Assembly: GCF_036231355.1 (NCBI RefSeq)
Contig: NZ_CP109496.1
Location: 5,394,001 to 5,458,000, forward strand
Reading direction: 5' to 3'
Length of the DNA stretch: 64,000 bases
Origin: Streptomyces sp. NBC_01431
GTDB taxonomy: Bacteria; Actinomycetota; Actinomycetes; Streptomycetales; Streptomycetaceae
The first letter of the stretch is position 1, and each line of letters starts with the position of its first letter. The position numbers were made by a program, and so were the translations under genes. Below the pieces are notes generated by a model, which did not search any database, had not been told where the DNA came from, and was given only the letters and a program-made list of their open reading frames with translations. Below, one piece after another: positions 8,432-16,726 of the stretch.

Positions 8432-11400
8432 ATGCTTGAGCAGAACGAACCCGGTACGGCCGGGGACACCACCACCAACGACCAGAACAGCCCCAGCGAC
8501 ACGCTGCCGCCGCGCCGCAGGCGCCGCGCTGCCTCGCGTCCCGCGGGCCCGCCGGTGGGCACGCAGAACGCGGAGTCCACCGAGCAGAGCCCGGCGCAGA
8601 CCGCTGACGCGGCAGCGCCGGTGGCCGCCGAGGCCTCCGCCGAGGAGGCCCCCGCGCCGCGCACCCGCCGCCGCGCCACCCGCAAGGCCACGGCTCCGGC
8701 CGGTGCGCCCGCCGCGGAGGCCACGGAGAGCGCCGAGTCGGCTCCGGTCGCGGCCGAAGCCGCTGGATCCGCCGCCGAGGAGACTCCGGCGCCGCGTGCC
8801 CGCCGTCGTGCGACGCGCAAGGCCACGGCTCCGGTCGGCTCGCCTGCCGCCGCCGAAGTGGCCGAGGCGACCGAGACGCCTGCCCCGGCCGAGGCCGCTG
8901 CCTCCGACGACACCGAGGCCGCCCCCGCGCCGCGTGCCCGCCGCCGCGCCACCCGCAAGGCGACCGCCCCGGCCGGCGCGCCCAAGGCCGCCGATGAGGC
9001 GATCGAGGTCGCCCAGGCGACGGCGCCGGTCGTCGCGCCCGAGAGCGCCGAGGAAGCCGCCGCCGAGGAGACCGCCGCCCCCGCGCCGCGGACCCGTCGC
9101 CGGGCGACCCGCAAGGCGACCGCCCCGCAGACCACCGTCGCGGCCCCGGCCGTCGCCGAAGCAGCCGAGCCCGAAGCGCTCGAAGGTCCCGAAGAGACCG
9201 AAGAGCTCGAAGAGACCGAGGAAGCCGCCGAGGCCGTCGCCGAGGTCCCGGTCCCGCAGGACGAGGCCCCGCGCGGCCGCACCCGCCGCCGTGCCACCCG
9301 CCAGGCGACCGCCCCGGCCGGTGCGCCCAAGGCCGCCGCCGAGGAGCCCTTCGAGGCCGCGGCCCCCGCCGCCGAGCCCTCCGAGGACGAGGCCCCGCGC
9401 GGCCGCACCCGCCGCCGCGCCGCCCGGCCCGCGTCCGCCCCGCAGTTCACCCCGGTCGAGCCCGAGCCGCAGCCGGCGGCGCAGGCCGAGACCGAGGAGC
9501 CCGCCACCGGCGGCCGCTCCCGCCGCCGTGCCACGCGCCCCGCCGTCGCCGTCTTCCAGGCCCCGGTCTTCACCGAGCCGATGTTCCAGACCCCGGAGAC
9601 CGCCGCTGCCGCCGCTGCCGCCGCGCGCGTCGAGGAGCCGGCCGAGGCCGAGGACGCCGCCGTCGAGGCCGCCGAACCGGTCGCCGCCGAGCCGCAGGGT
9701 CGCGCCCGCCGCCGCCGTCGCCGTGGCGAGAGCGCCGAGCCGGTGCTCGACAAGGCCGCGGAGGAGCCGGCCGAGGAGCACGTGGAGGAGGCCGCCGAGG
9801 CCGAGGCCGACGCGGAGTCCGAGGACTCCGACGACGACCGCCCCTCGCGCCGCCGTCGCCGTGGCGGCCGTCGCCGCCGCCGCGGCGAGTCCGCCGAGGC
9901 GGAGGACGCCGCGGAGGAGCAGGCCTACGAGCCGGCCGAGCAGAGCGAGACCGAGCCGGACGAAGAGGACGACGAGCACGAGTCCGAGCACGAGGACGAC
10001 GGCACCCCGTCCGCGGCCGGCACCAGCAGCAGCCGTCGCCGGCGCCGCCGCCGTCGCCGCAGCGGCGACGCGGGCCCCGAGGCCGAGCAGGGCGCCGACG
10101 ACCCGGAGCGCACGGTCGTCAAGGTCCGCGAGCCGCGCCCGGCCCGCGAGCGCGCCGAGGCCGCTCCGTCCACCTCCTCCGACGAGGTCCAGTCCATCAA
10201 GGGCTCGACGCGTCTGGAGGCGAAGAAGCAGCGCCGCCGCGAGGGCCGCGAGCAGGGCCGCCGCCGCGTCCCGATCATCACCGAGGCGGAGTTCCTGGCC
10301 CGCCGCGAGGCCGTCGAGCGCGTCATGGTCGTCCGCCAGAGCGGCGAGCGCACCCAGATCGGCGTCCTGGAAGACAACGTGCTCGTCGAGCACTACGTCA
10401 ACAAGGAGCAGGCCACCTCGTACGTCGGCAACGTCTACCTGGGCAAGGTCCAGAACGTACTGCCGTCCATGGAGGCCGCGTTCGTCGACATCGGCAAGGG
10501 CCGCAACGCCGTCCTGTACGCCGGTGAGGTCAACTTCGAGTCGCTCGGCATGGGCAACGGCCCGCGCCGCATCGAGGCCGCCCTCAAGTCCGGCCAGTCG
10601 GTGCTCGTCCAGGTCACCAAGGACCCGATCGGCCACAAGGGCGCCCGCCTGACCAGCCAGGTCTCGCTGCCCGGCCGCTACCTGGTGTACGTGCCCGAGG
10701 GCTCGATGACCGGCATCAGCCGCAAGCTGCCCGACACCGAGCGCGCGCGTCTGAAGACCATCCTCAAGAAGATCGTCCCCGAGGACGCGGGCGTCATCGT
10801 GCGCACCGCGGCCGAAGGCGCGAGCGAGGACGAGCTGCGTCGTGACGTCGAGCGGCTCCAGGAGCAGTGGGCCGAGATCCAGAAGAAGGCCAACCAGATC
10901 TCGACGTCCTCGCCGTCGCTGCTCTACGGCGAGCCGGACATGACCGTCCGGGTCGTCCGCGACATCTTCAACGAGGACTTCACCAAGGTCATCGTCAGCG
11001 GTGACGAGGCCTGGGAGACCATCCACGGGTACGTCTCGCACGTCGCGCCCGACCTGGCCGACCGGCTGTCCCGGTGGACCAGCGAGGTCGACGTCTTCGC
11101 GACGTACCGGATCGACGAGCAGCTGGCGAAGGCCCTGGACCGCAAGGTCTGGCTGCCGTCCGGCGGCTCGCTGGTGATCGACAAGACCGAGGCGATGATC
11201 GTCGTCGACGTCAACACCGGCAAGTTCACCGGTCAGGGCGGCAACCTCGAAGAGACCGTGACGAGGAACAACCTCGAAGCGGCCGAGGAGATCGTGCGTC
11301 AGCTGAGGCTGCGCGACCTGGGCGGCATCGTCGTCATCGACTTCATCGACATGGTCCTGGAGTCCAACCGCGACCTGGTCCTGCGCCGTCTGCTCGAATG

Positions 11401-12481
11401 CCTGGGCCGCGACCGCACCAAGCACCAGGTGGCCGAGGTCACGTCGCTCGGCCTGGTCCAGATGACCCGCAAGCGGGTCGGCCAGGGCCTGTTGGAGTCG
11501 TTCTCCGAGACCTGCGTCCACTGCAACGGGCGCGGCGTGATCGTGCACATGGAGCAGCCGACCAGCGCCGGCAACGGTGCGGGCAAGCGCCCCAAGAAGC
11601 GCGGCCGCGGCGGCGCCGAGCACGACCAGCACGTCCACGAGCACGAGGCCGTCGAGTCGGTCGAGTCGGTCGAGTCCGTGGATGTCGAGTCCGAGGCCGA
11701 GGTCGCCGCCGAGGTCGCGGCGCCCGTCGCGCTGGCCGAGCCGGAGTTCGTACCCGACGAGGAGCTGTACAGCAGCGTCGCCGAGGCGGAGGCCGCGGCT
11801 CGTGGCGGGCGCTCCCGCCGCCGGGCCACCCGCAGGGCATCGGCCCCGGCCGGTGCGCCCCGTGCGGCGGCCGCCGAGGCCCCGGCCGCCGCGGTCGAGG
11901 AGCCCGAGGCTCCGCAGGCGGTCACGGTCGCGTCGTTCATCGAGGACGACGCCCCGCGCGGCCGCACCCGCCGCCGCGCCACCCGCAAGGTGTCCGCCCC
12001 GGCGGGCGCGCCGAAGCAGGCCGTCGCCGAGCCGGTGGTGGTCGTGACGGAGACCGAGCCGAAGGCGGAGGAGCCCGCCGAGCGGGAGCCCGTCGCCGAG
12101 CCTGTCGTCGAGGAGGCGCCGGTCGCCGCCCCGCCGCGGGCCCGCCGCCGGGCGACCCGCAAGGCCACGGCCCCGGCCGGTTCGCCGTCGGGTGGCGAGG
12201 ACGCGGCGATCGTCGTGGTCGCCGCCGAGCCCGCCGAGTCCGAGGCTCCGGTCGCGGAGCCCGCCGAGTCCGAGGCCCCGTCCGCCGAGGAGGCCGCTCC
12301 GGCCAAGAAGGCGGCCCGCAAGACCGCCAAGAAGGCCACCGCGAAGAAGGCCGCCACCAAGAAGACGGCGGCCAAGAAGACCGCGGCGAAGAAGACGACC
12401 GCCAAGAAGGCCGCGGCCAAGAAGACGACCGCGGCGGCCGAGCAGCAGCAGTCGGGCGTTTCGGCATCGGCCGACAGCTGA
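8432..12481 (+). CDS. rne: Ribonuclease E/G family endoribonuclease (RNase ES type)
   Basis: Endoribonuclease of 1349 residues that initiates mRNA decay and processes stable RNA. The catalytic core is central, about residues 610-1035. It has an S1 RNA-binding segment (YVGNVYLGKVQNVLPSMEAAF), the DNase-I-like metal site (VVDVNTG, Asp near 926; VVIDFIDM, Asp near 970) and a zinc-link CVHCNGRG near 1027 that dimerises E. coli RNase E. Both flanks are low-complexity acidic Ala/Glu sequence carrying ten copies of an R-R-R-A-T-R-K-A-T-A-P-A-G-A-P-like unit, seven before and three after the core. The last 55 residues are a Lys/Ala histone-H1-like tail. Core-in-the-middle architecture is known for S. 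coelicolor RNase ES. The ATG at 8432 begins MLEQNEPG; see the leader hairpin. Confidence 0.95.
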   Translation: MLEQNEPGTAGDTTTNDQNSPSDTLPPRRRRRAASRPAGPPVGTQNAESTEQSPAQTADAAAPVAAEASAEEAPAPRTRRRATRKATAPAGAPAAEATESAESAPVAAEAAGSAAEETPAPRARRRATRKATAPVGSPAAAEVAEATETPAPAEAAASDDTEAAPAPRARRRATRKATAPAGAPKAADEAIEVAQATAPVVAPESAEEAAAEETAAPAPRTRRRATRKATAPQTTVAAPAVAEAAEPEALEGPEETEELEETEEAAEAVAEVPVPQDEAPRGRTRRRATRQATAPAGAPKAAAEEPFEAAAPAAEPSEDEAPRGRTRRRAARPASAPQFTPVEPEPQPAAQAETEEPATGGRSRRRATRPAVAVFQAPVFTEPMFQTPETAAAAAAAARVEEPAEAEDAAVEAAEPVAAEPQGRARRRRRRGESAEPVLDKAAEEPAEEHVEEAAEAEADAESEDSDDDRPSRRRRRGGRRRRRGESAEAEDAAEEQAYEPAEQSETEPDEEDDEHESEHEDDGTPSAAGTSSSRRRRRRRRRSGDAGPEAEQGADDPERTVVKVREPRPARERAEAAPSTSSDEVQSIKGSTRLEAKKQRRREGREQGRRRVPIITEAEFLARREAVERVMVVRQSGERTQIGVLEDNVLVEHYVNKEQATSYVGNVYLGKVQNVLPSMEAAFVDIGKGRNAVLYAGEVNFESLGMGNGPRRIEAALKSGQSVLVQVTKDPIGHKGARLTSQVSLPGRYLVYVPEGSMTGISRKLPDTERARLKTILKKIVPEDAGVIVRTAAEGASEDELRRDVERLQEQWAEIQKKANQISTSSPSLLYGEPDMTVRVVRDIFNEDFTKVIVSGDEAWETIHGYVSHVAPDLADRLSRWTSEVDVFATYRIDEQLAKALDRKVWLPSGGSLVIDKTEAMIVVDVNTGKFTGQGGNLEETVTRNNLEAAEEIVRQLRLRDLGGIVVIDFIDMVLESNRDLVLRRLLECLGRDRTKHQVAEVTSLGLVQMTRKRVGQGLLESFSETCVHCNGRGVIVHMEQPTSAGNGAGKRPKKRGRGGAEHDQHVHEHEAVESVESVESVDVESEAEVAAEVAAPVALAEPEFVPDEELYSSVAEAEAAARGGRSRRRATRRASAPAGAPRAAAAEAPAAAVEEPEAPQAVTVASFIEDDAPRGRTRRRATRKVSAPAGAPKQAVAEPVVVVTETEPKAEEPAEREPVAEPVVEEAPVAAPPRARRRATRKATAPAGSPSGGEDAAIVVVAAEPAESEAPVAEPAESEAPSAEEAAPAKKAARKTAKKATAKKAATKKTAAKKTAAKKTTAKKAAAKKTTAAAEQQQSGVSASADS

Positions 12482-12540
12482 CCGAGAGCCCTCGCCCAGC
12501 CGACGTACACCCAGCGGTAGTTGGCTGACGTACGGCCAAG

Positions 12541-12572
12541 GAGCCCGTCCCCGGAACACCGGGGGCGGGCTC
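12541..12572 (+). terminator. Terminator after rne
   Basis: GAGCCCGTCCCCGG (12541-12554) pairs with CCGGGGGCGGGCTC (12559-12572), with one G-U pair and an AACA loop. It lies 60 bases after the rne stop. Confidence 0.85.
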
Positions 12573-12586
12573 CGTCGTACCGTGCG

Positions 12587-12655
12587 ATCAGCAAAGCCGT
12601 CATCCCCGCCGCCGGGCTCGGCATCCGGGTCCTTCCGGCCACCAAGGCGCCGAAG
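12587..12655 (+). pseudogene. Stranded N-terminal fragment of a galU (UTP-glucose-1-phosphate uridylyltransferase) gene
   Basis: The frame starting at 12587 reads ISKAVIPAAGLG, then IRVLPATKAPK. This is the nucleotide-binding N-terminus of GalU (family consensus ISKAVIPAAGLGTRFLPATKATPK), about 19 of 21 matching positions before similarity stops. Nothing of the remaining roughly 280 residues follows; the frame ends at 12706. It sits directly downstream of the rne terminator and upstream of the rplU promoter, so it is not a working gene. The two changes (T to I and F to V) suggest decay or divergence. I read it as a remnant of a rearranged or duplicated galU. Chance similarity at this length and motif density is unlikely but not excluded. 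Confidence 0.65.
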
Positions 12656-12702
12656 CGGCTGCGTGGGTTTGGTCACGCAGGAGTGCGGGTAACAAGGCCG
12701 GT

Positions 12703-12731
12703 TTGACCCACCACGCCCGGCCCCGTAGCCT
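12703..12731 (+). promoter_or_regulatory. Probable housekeeping promoter of rplU-rpmA
   Basis: TTGACC at 12703-12708, 17 bases, then TAGCCT at 12726-12731. The -35 is a near-consensus match for the main sigma factor and the -10 is weak but TAxxxT. The leader to the rplU start is about 125 nt and contains a GC hairpin (CCTCCC at 12777-12782 with GGGGAGG near 12792-12798) that could be an L21 leader structure. Confidence 0.45.
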
Positions 12732-12862
12732 TGACCCTCGGCGTGTTTATATACGCGCCTGCCCCTGAGCACCTCACCTCCCGGTCCGCCGGGGGAGGCC
12801 CCCTGCTTTCCTGCGGGAGGGCTGGCTTCAAGGGTTCCGTATCGAGCGAGAGAGAGATCCGC

Positions 12863-13183
12863 GTGTACGCCATCGTGCGCAGCGGTGGTCGCCAGCACAA
12901 GGTTGCTGTCGGCGACATCGTTGAGGTTGACAAGATTTCCACTGCCAAGGTTGGCGACACGGTCGAGCTCTCGACCCTGCTCGTTGTCGACGGCGACGCT
13001 GTGACCAGCGACCCGTGGGTGCTGGCCGGCATCAAGGTCACCGCCGAGGTCGTGGACCACCACAAGGGTGCCAAGATCGACATCCTTCGGTACAAGAACA
13101 AGACCGGCTACCGCCGTCGCCAGGGCCACCGCCAGCAGTACACGGCGATCAAGGTCACCGGCATCCCCACGGCTGCGAAGTAA
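12863..13183 (+). CDS. rplU: 50S ribosomal protein L21
   Basis: Ribosomal protein L21, 106 residues, the usual length (VYAIVRSGGRQHKVAVGDIV at the start, then HHKGAKIDILRYKNKTGYRRRQGHRQ with the conserved basic C-terminal region). It starts with GTG at 12863, preceded by GAGAGAGA. rpmA follows after 14 bases, forming the classical rplU-rpmA operon. Codon use is less G/C-biased in places (for example GTTGCT) than in neighbours, as often seen in highly expressed ribosomal genes. Confidence 0.97.
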   Translation: MYAIVRSGGRQHKVAVGDIVEVDKISTAKVGDTVELSTLLVVDGDAVTSDPWVLAGIKVTAEVVDHHKGAKIDILRYKNKTGYRRRQGHRQQYTAIKVTGIPTAAK

Positions 13184-13197
13184 GGGACTGAGGAGAC

Positions 13198-13452
13198 ATG
13201 GCACACAAGAAGGGCGCATCGTCCACTCGGAACGGTCGCGACTCCAACGCTCAGCGGCTCGGCGTCAAGCGCTTCGGCGGCCAGACCGTCAACGCCGGTG
13301 AGATCCTGGTCCGCCAGCGCGGCACCCACTTCCACCCGGGTGCGGGCGTCGGTCGCGGTGGCGACGACACCCTGTTCGCGCTGCAGGCCGGTGCGGTGCA
13401 GTTCGGCACCCACCGTGGCCGCAAGGTCGTGAACATCGTTCCGGCTGCCTGA
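13198..13452 (+). CDS. rpmA: 50S ribosomal protein L27
   Basis: Ribosomal protein L27, 84 residues, starting MAHKKGASSTRNGRDSNAQ and containing the conserved HFHPGAGVGRGGDDTLFA. There is no Firmicutes-type cleaved N-terminal extension, so it is the directly mature form. The ATG at 13198 has a GAGGAG ribosome site. It is co-transcribed with rplU and followed by a terminator at 13484-13522. Confidence 0.97.
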   Translation: MAHKKGASSTRNGRDSNAQRLGVKRFGGQTVNAGEILVRQRGTHFHPGAGVGRGGDDTLFALQAGAVQFGTHRGRKVVNIVPAA

Positions 13453-13483
13453 TCACCAGGCACTCGTAGAGCGGTTTCAGCGG

Positions 13484-13525
13484 AGGCGGACCTCACTTCC
13501 CCCACGGGAAGCGGGTCCGCCTTTC
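13484..13525 (+). terminator. Terminator after rpmA
   Basis: AGGCGGACC (13484-13492) pairs with GGTCCGCCT (13514-13522), followed by TTT. The loop is 21 bases and contains CTTCCCCCACGGGAAG, which can form an inner hairpin. Confidence 0.7.
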
Positions 13526-13553
13526 GCGTGTTACTAGATAGACAATCCGTACA

Positions 13554-13574
13554 CTCCCGGCCCTGGGCCGGGAG
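13554..13574 (+). promoter_or_regulatory. Short perfect hairpin in the obg leader
   Basis: CTCCCGGCC (13554-13562), CTG loop, GGCCGGGAG (13566-13574), ending 20 bases before the obg ATG. It is either a second terminator for rpmA or a leader element controlling obg. The sequence alone does not decide. Confidence 0.45.
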
Positions 13575-13594
13575 CACCCCCAGGAGGCACACCC

Positions 13595-15034
13595 ATGACC
13601 ACCTTCGTGGACCGCGTCGAGCTGCACGTCGCCGCGGGTAACGGAGGCCACGGCTGCGCCTCCGTTCACCGTGAGAAGTTCAAGCCGCTCGGCGGCCCGG
13701 ACGGCGGCAACGGCGGCCGTGGCGGCGACGTCATCCTGGTCGTCGACCAGTCCGTGACGACCCTCCTCGAATACCACCACTCGCCGCACCGCAAGGCCAC
13801 CAACGGCAAGCCCGGCGAGGGCGGCAACCGCTCCGGCAAGGACGGCCAGGACCTGATCCTGCCCGTGCCGGACGGCACCGTCGTCCTGGACAAGAAGGGC
13901 AACGTGCTCGCCGACCTCGTCGGAGAGGGCACCACCTTCATCGCCGCCGAAGGCGGCCGCGGCGGCCTCGGCAACGCGGCGCTCGCCTCCGCCCGCCGCA
14001 AGGCCCCCGGATTCGCGCTGCTCGGCGTGCCGGGCGCGGACGGCGACATCGTCCTGGAACTCAAGACCGTCGCCGACGTCGCCCTGGTGGGCTACCCGAG
14101 CGCCGGAAAGTCCTCGCTGATCTCCGTCCTCTCGGCCGCCAAGCCGAAGATCGCGGACTACCCGTTCACCACCCTGGTCCCCAACCTGGGCGTGGTCACC
14201 GCCGGCTCGACCGTGTACACCATCGCGGACGTCCCCGGTCTGATCCCCGGCGCCAGCCAGGGCAAGGGCCTGGGCCTGGAGTTCCTGCGGCACGTCGAGC
14301 GCTGCTCGGTCCTCGTGCACGTCCTGGACACCGCGACCCTTGAGTCCGAGCGCGACCCGGTCTCCGACCTCGACATCATCGAGGAGGAGCTCAAGCAGTA
14401 CGGCGGCCTCGACGACCGCCCGCGCATCGTCGTCCTCAACAAGATCGACATCCCGGACGGCAAGGAGCTCGCGGACATGATCCGCCCCGAGCTCGAAGAG
14501 CGCGGCTACCAGGTCTTCGAGGCCTCCGCGGTCGCCCGTACGGGCCTGAAGGAGCTGTCCTTCGCGCTCGCCGGGATCGTCGCCGAGGCACGCGCCGCCA
14601 AGCCGAAGGAGGAGGCGACCCGCATCGTCATCCGCCCGAAGGCCGTTGACGACGCCGGCTTCACCGTCGTCTTCGACGAGGCGAACGAGGTCTACCGGGT
14701 GCGCGGCGAGAAGCCGGAGCGCTGGGTGCGCCAGACCGACTTCAACATCGACGAGGCCGTCGGCTACCTCGCGGACCGCCTCAGCCGCCTCGGCGTCGAG
14801 GACGCCCTGCTGAAGGCCGGCGCCCACGCGGGTGACGGCGTTGCGATCGGGCCCGAGGACAACGCGGTCGTCTTCGACTGGGAGCCGACGATGATGGCCG
14901 GCGCCGAGATGCTGGGCCGCCGAGGCGAGGACCACCGCTTCGAGGCGCCGCGTCCCGCCGCCCAGCGACGCCGGGACCGCGGAGCCGAGCGCGACGAGGC
15001 GGACCAGGAGTTCAAGGAGTTCGGGCCCTTCTAG
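13595..15034 (+). CDS. obg: GTPase Obg/CgtA
   Basis: Essential ribosome-associated GTPase, 479 residues, with three domains in order. The Gly-rich OBG fold is at 1-160 (GGHGCASVHREK, GGNGGRGGDV). The G domain is at about 160-335, with G1 GYPSAGKSSL, switch and G3 DVPGLIPGAS, and G4 NKID. The C-terminal OCT domain (DEANEVYRVRGEKPERWV) is at about 350-430. A charged tail ends DEADQEFKEFGPF. The ATG at 13595 follows AGGAGG. In Streptomyces, Obg links GTP level to the onset of aerial growth, which is family knowledge. The gene order after rplU-rpmA is conserved across bacteria. Confidence 0.97.
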   Translation: MTTFVDRVELHVAAGNGGHGCASVHREKFKPLGGPDGGNGGRGGDVILVVDQSVTTLLEYHHSPHRKATNGKPGEGGNRSGKDGQDLILPVPDGTVVLDKKGNVLADLVGEGTTFIAAEGGRGGLGNAALASARRKAPGFALLGVPGADGDIVLELKTVADVALVGYPSAGKSSLISVLSAAKPKIADYPFTTLVPNLGVVTAGSTVYTIADVPGLIPGASQGKGLGLEFLRHVERCSVLVHVLDTATLESERDPVSDLDIIEEELKQYGGLDDRPRIVVLNKIDIPDGKELADMIRPELEERGYQVFEASAVARTGLKELSFALAGIVAEARAAKPKEEATRIVIRPKAVDDAGFTVVFDEANEVYRVRGEKPERWVRQTDFNIDEAVGYLADRLSRLGVEDALLKAGAHAGDGVAIGPEDNAVVFDWEPTMMAGAEMLGRRGEDHRFEAPRPAAQRRRDRGAERDEADQEFKEFGPF

Positions 15035-15087
15035 GCCCGCCTGCGAGGCCGGGCGGGCGCTTTTCGGGGCTCCCGTAGGATTCACGG

Positions 15088-16710
15088 GTGAGCCAGAGCC
15101 CCACCATCCCGCCCGGCCCGGCCGGCGTCAGCGTCGTCGTCATCGCCTACAACGACGCCGAGCTGGTCGGTGACGCCGTCCGGTCCGCCCTCGCGCAGGG
15201 CCCGGCCGTCACCGAGGTCGTGGCCGTCGACGACTGCTCCAGCGACGCCACCGCGGCCGTCCTTGAGGAACTCGCCGCCGCCGAGCCCCGGCTGACGGTG
15301 GTGCGCCGCACCGACAACAGCGGCGGCTGCGGAACTCCCCGCAACGACGGCATCGCCGCCGCCACCGCCCCCTACGTCATGTTCCTGGACAGCGACGACG
15401 TCCTGCCCCCCGGAGCCGTCGCGGCGCTGCTCGCCACCGCCGAGGAGCACGGCAGCGAAGTGACCGTGGGCCGGGCCGTGCGCCGCGAACTGCCCGCCGG
15501 CCGCGACGTGCCCTGGCAGCCCGGCCTGTACCGGGAAGCGGCCGTGTACGAGTCGCCCGAGGCCGAGCCGAAGCTGCTGCACGACACCCTGTGCGTCAAC
15601 AAGCTCTACCGCCGCGACTTTCTGAATGACCGTCAACTACGGTTCCCCGACGGCAAGTTCACATACGAGGACTTCGTCTTCACGGCCCGCGTGTACGCCG
15701 CCGCGCCCCGCGTCGCCGTCGTGCCGCAGCTCGTCTACGTCTGGCACGTGCGCCGCGCCGCCGCCCAGGTCTCCATCTCGCTGGCCCGCAAGGACATCGC
15801 GAACTGGCAGGCGCGCATCGCCGCCCACACCCGGGCCGTCGAGGCGCTGCGGGCCGCCGACCGCAAGGCGCTCGCCGCCGCCTGCCGCACCAAGTTCATC
15901 GACTACGACCTGTGCCTGTACCTGCGCGAACTGCGCGTGCGCGACGCCGGGTACCAGGGCGACTGGTGGCGGCTGACCCGCGACTACCTCGCCGCCTTCG
16001 AAGCCGCCGAAGTGGCCGCGGCCGCCGCCCCGGCCCGCTGGGCGGCCGCGGTGGTGCTCGCCGCCGAAGCCCCCCGCGACCTCGACCGGCTCTCCCAGCT
16101 CGCCGCCGACCCGGCCCGCCTGACCCCGCCGTACGCCACCGCCGAATCCGGCCCGGTCTGGGCGGACGACCTGGGCGTGGCGCTGGACGGACTCGACGTC
16201 CTGCCCGCCGACCGGCTGCCGCTCACCGTCGACGCCACCCTGCTGCCCGGCCGGCGCGGCATCCTCAAGCTGCGCGTGCACGAGCTGTACGGGCGCCTCG
16301 GCGCCCTGACGAGCGCCGACGTCGAGTTCGTGCCCAGGGACGGCGGCGACAGCGCCCTGACCCTCACCGCGCCGATGGTCGCGGGCGACGGCGGCTGGAG
16401 CGGGCAGGTGCCCGTGACGCTCGCGAGGCTGGCCGCGGCGGGCGGCCGCGGCACCCAGATCTGGGACCTGAGGGTCCGCCTGAACACCCCCACCGGCTCC
16501 GGCCCGCACACCACGCTCCGGGCGCAGCCCTCCGGGCTGCGGCGCACGGCCGTCCCCGGCAGCCGGTACGGTGTTCTGCTGGTGCAGCCGTACCGGACGT
16601 CGAGCGGTTCGCTCGCGGTGCGGCTCGCACCCGGAGTGCAGGGGGCCATCGGGGTGGTCGGCGGCAAGCTGCGCCGACTGACCCGGACAGCCCGATCAAC
16701 GCGACGATGA
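15088..16710 (+). CDS. GT2-family glycosyltransferase of a cell-surface glycopolymer locus
   Basis: Protein of 540 residues. The N-terminal 230 residues are a GT-A glycosyltransferase family 2 domain: VVVIAYNDAELVGDAV, VDDCSSDA, and MFLDSDDVL with the DxD metal site. The rest is an accessory region rich in Ala and Arg seen in actinobacterial wall-polymer enzymes such as the one encoded at 20484-23354. The acceptor and donor sugars are unknown. The GTG at 15088 has no good ribosome site, but TAGGAT at 15076-15081 ends 6 bases before it, which suggests a leaderless mRNA. It is directly followed by galE in the same direction, so an epimerised UDP-sugar (galactose type) is a plausible donor. Confidence 0.85.
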   Translation: MSQSPTIPPGPAGVSVVVIAYNDAELVGDAVRSALAQGPAVTEVVAVDDCSSDATAAVLEELAAAEPRLTVVRRTDNSGGCGTPRNDGIAAATAPYVMFLDSDDVLPPGAVAALLATAEEHGSEVTVGRAVRRELPAGRDVPWQPGLYREAAVYESPEAEPKLLHDTLCVNKLYRRDFLNDRQLRFPDGKFTYEDFVFTARVYAAAPRVAVVPQLVYVWHVRRAAAQVSISLARKDIANWQARIAAHTRAVEALRAADRKALAAACRTKFIDYDLCLYLRELRVRDAGYQGDWWRLTRDYLAAFEAAEVAAAAAPARWAAAVVLAAEAPRDLDRLSQLAADPARLTPPYATAESGPVWADDLGVALDGLDVLPADRLPLTVDATLLPGRRGILKLRVHELYGRLGALTSADVEFVPRDGGDSALTLTAPMVAGDGGWSGQVPVTLARLAAAGGRGTQIWDLRVRLNTPTGSGPHTTLRAQPSGLRRTAVPGSRYGVLLVQPYRTSSGSLAVRLAPGVQGAIGVVGGKLRRLTRTARSTRR

Positions 16711-16726
16711 GGACGTGGACGCGCAT

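Noticed and set aside
8660..9560. CRISPR-like or mobile repeat in the rne N-terminus
   Set aside because: The repeats are in-frame protein repeats with variable spacing and no identical DNA repeat-spacer pattern.
12521..12706. A 61-codon gene containing the galU-like segment
   Set aside because: The rne terminator lies inside its 5' part, and only the GalU N-terminus is recognisable. Recorded as a gene remnant instead.
8363..13219. A 1618-codon open frame antisense to rne and rplU
   Set aside because: It mirrors the GC-rich, repetitive rne gene, has Leu/Gly/Arg-only composition, no recognisable domain, and covers known genes and a terminator. Long antisense frames are normal at this base composition.
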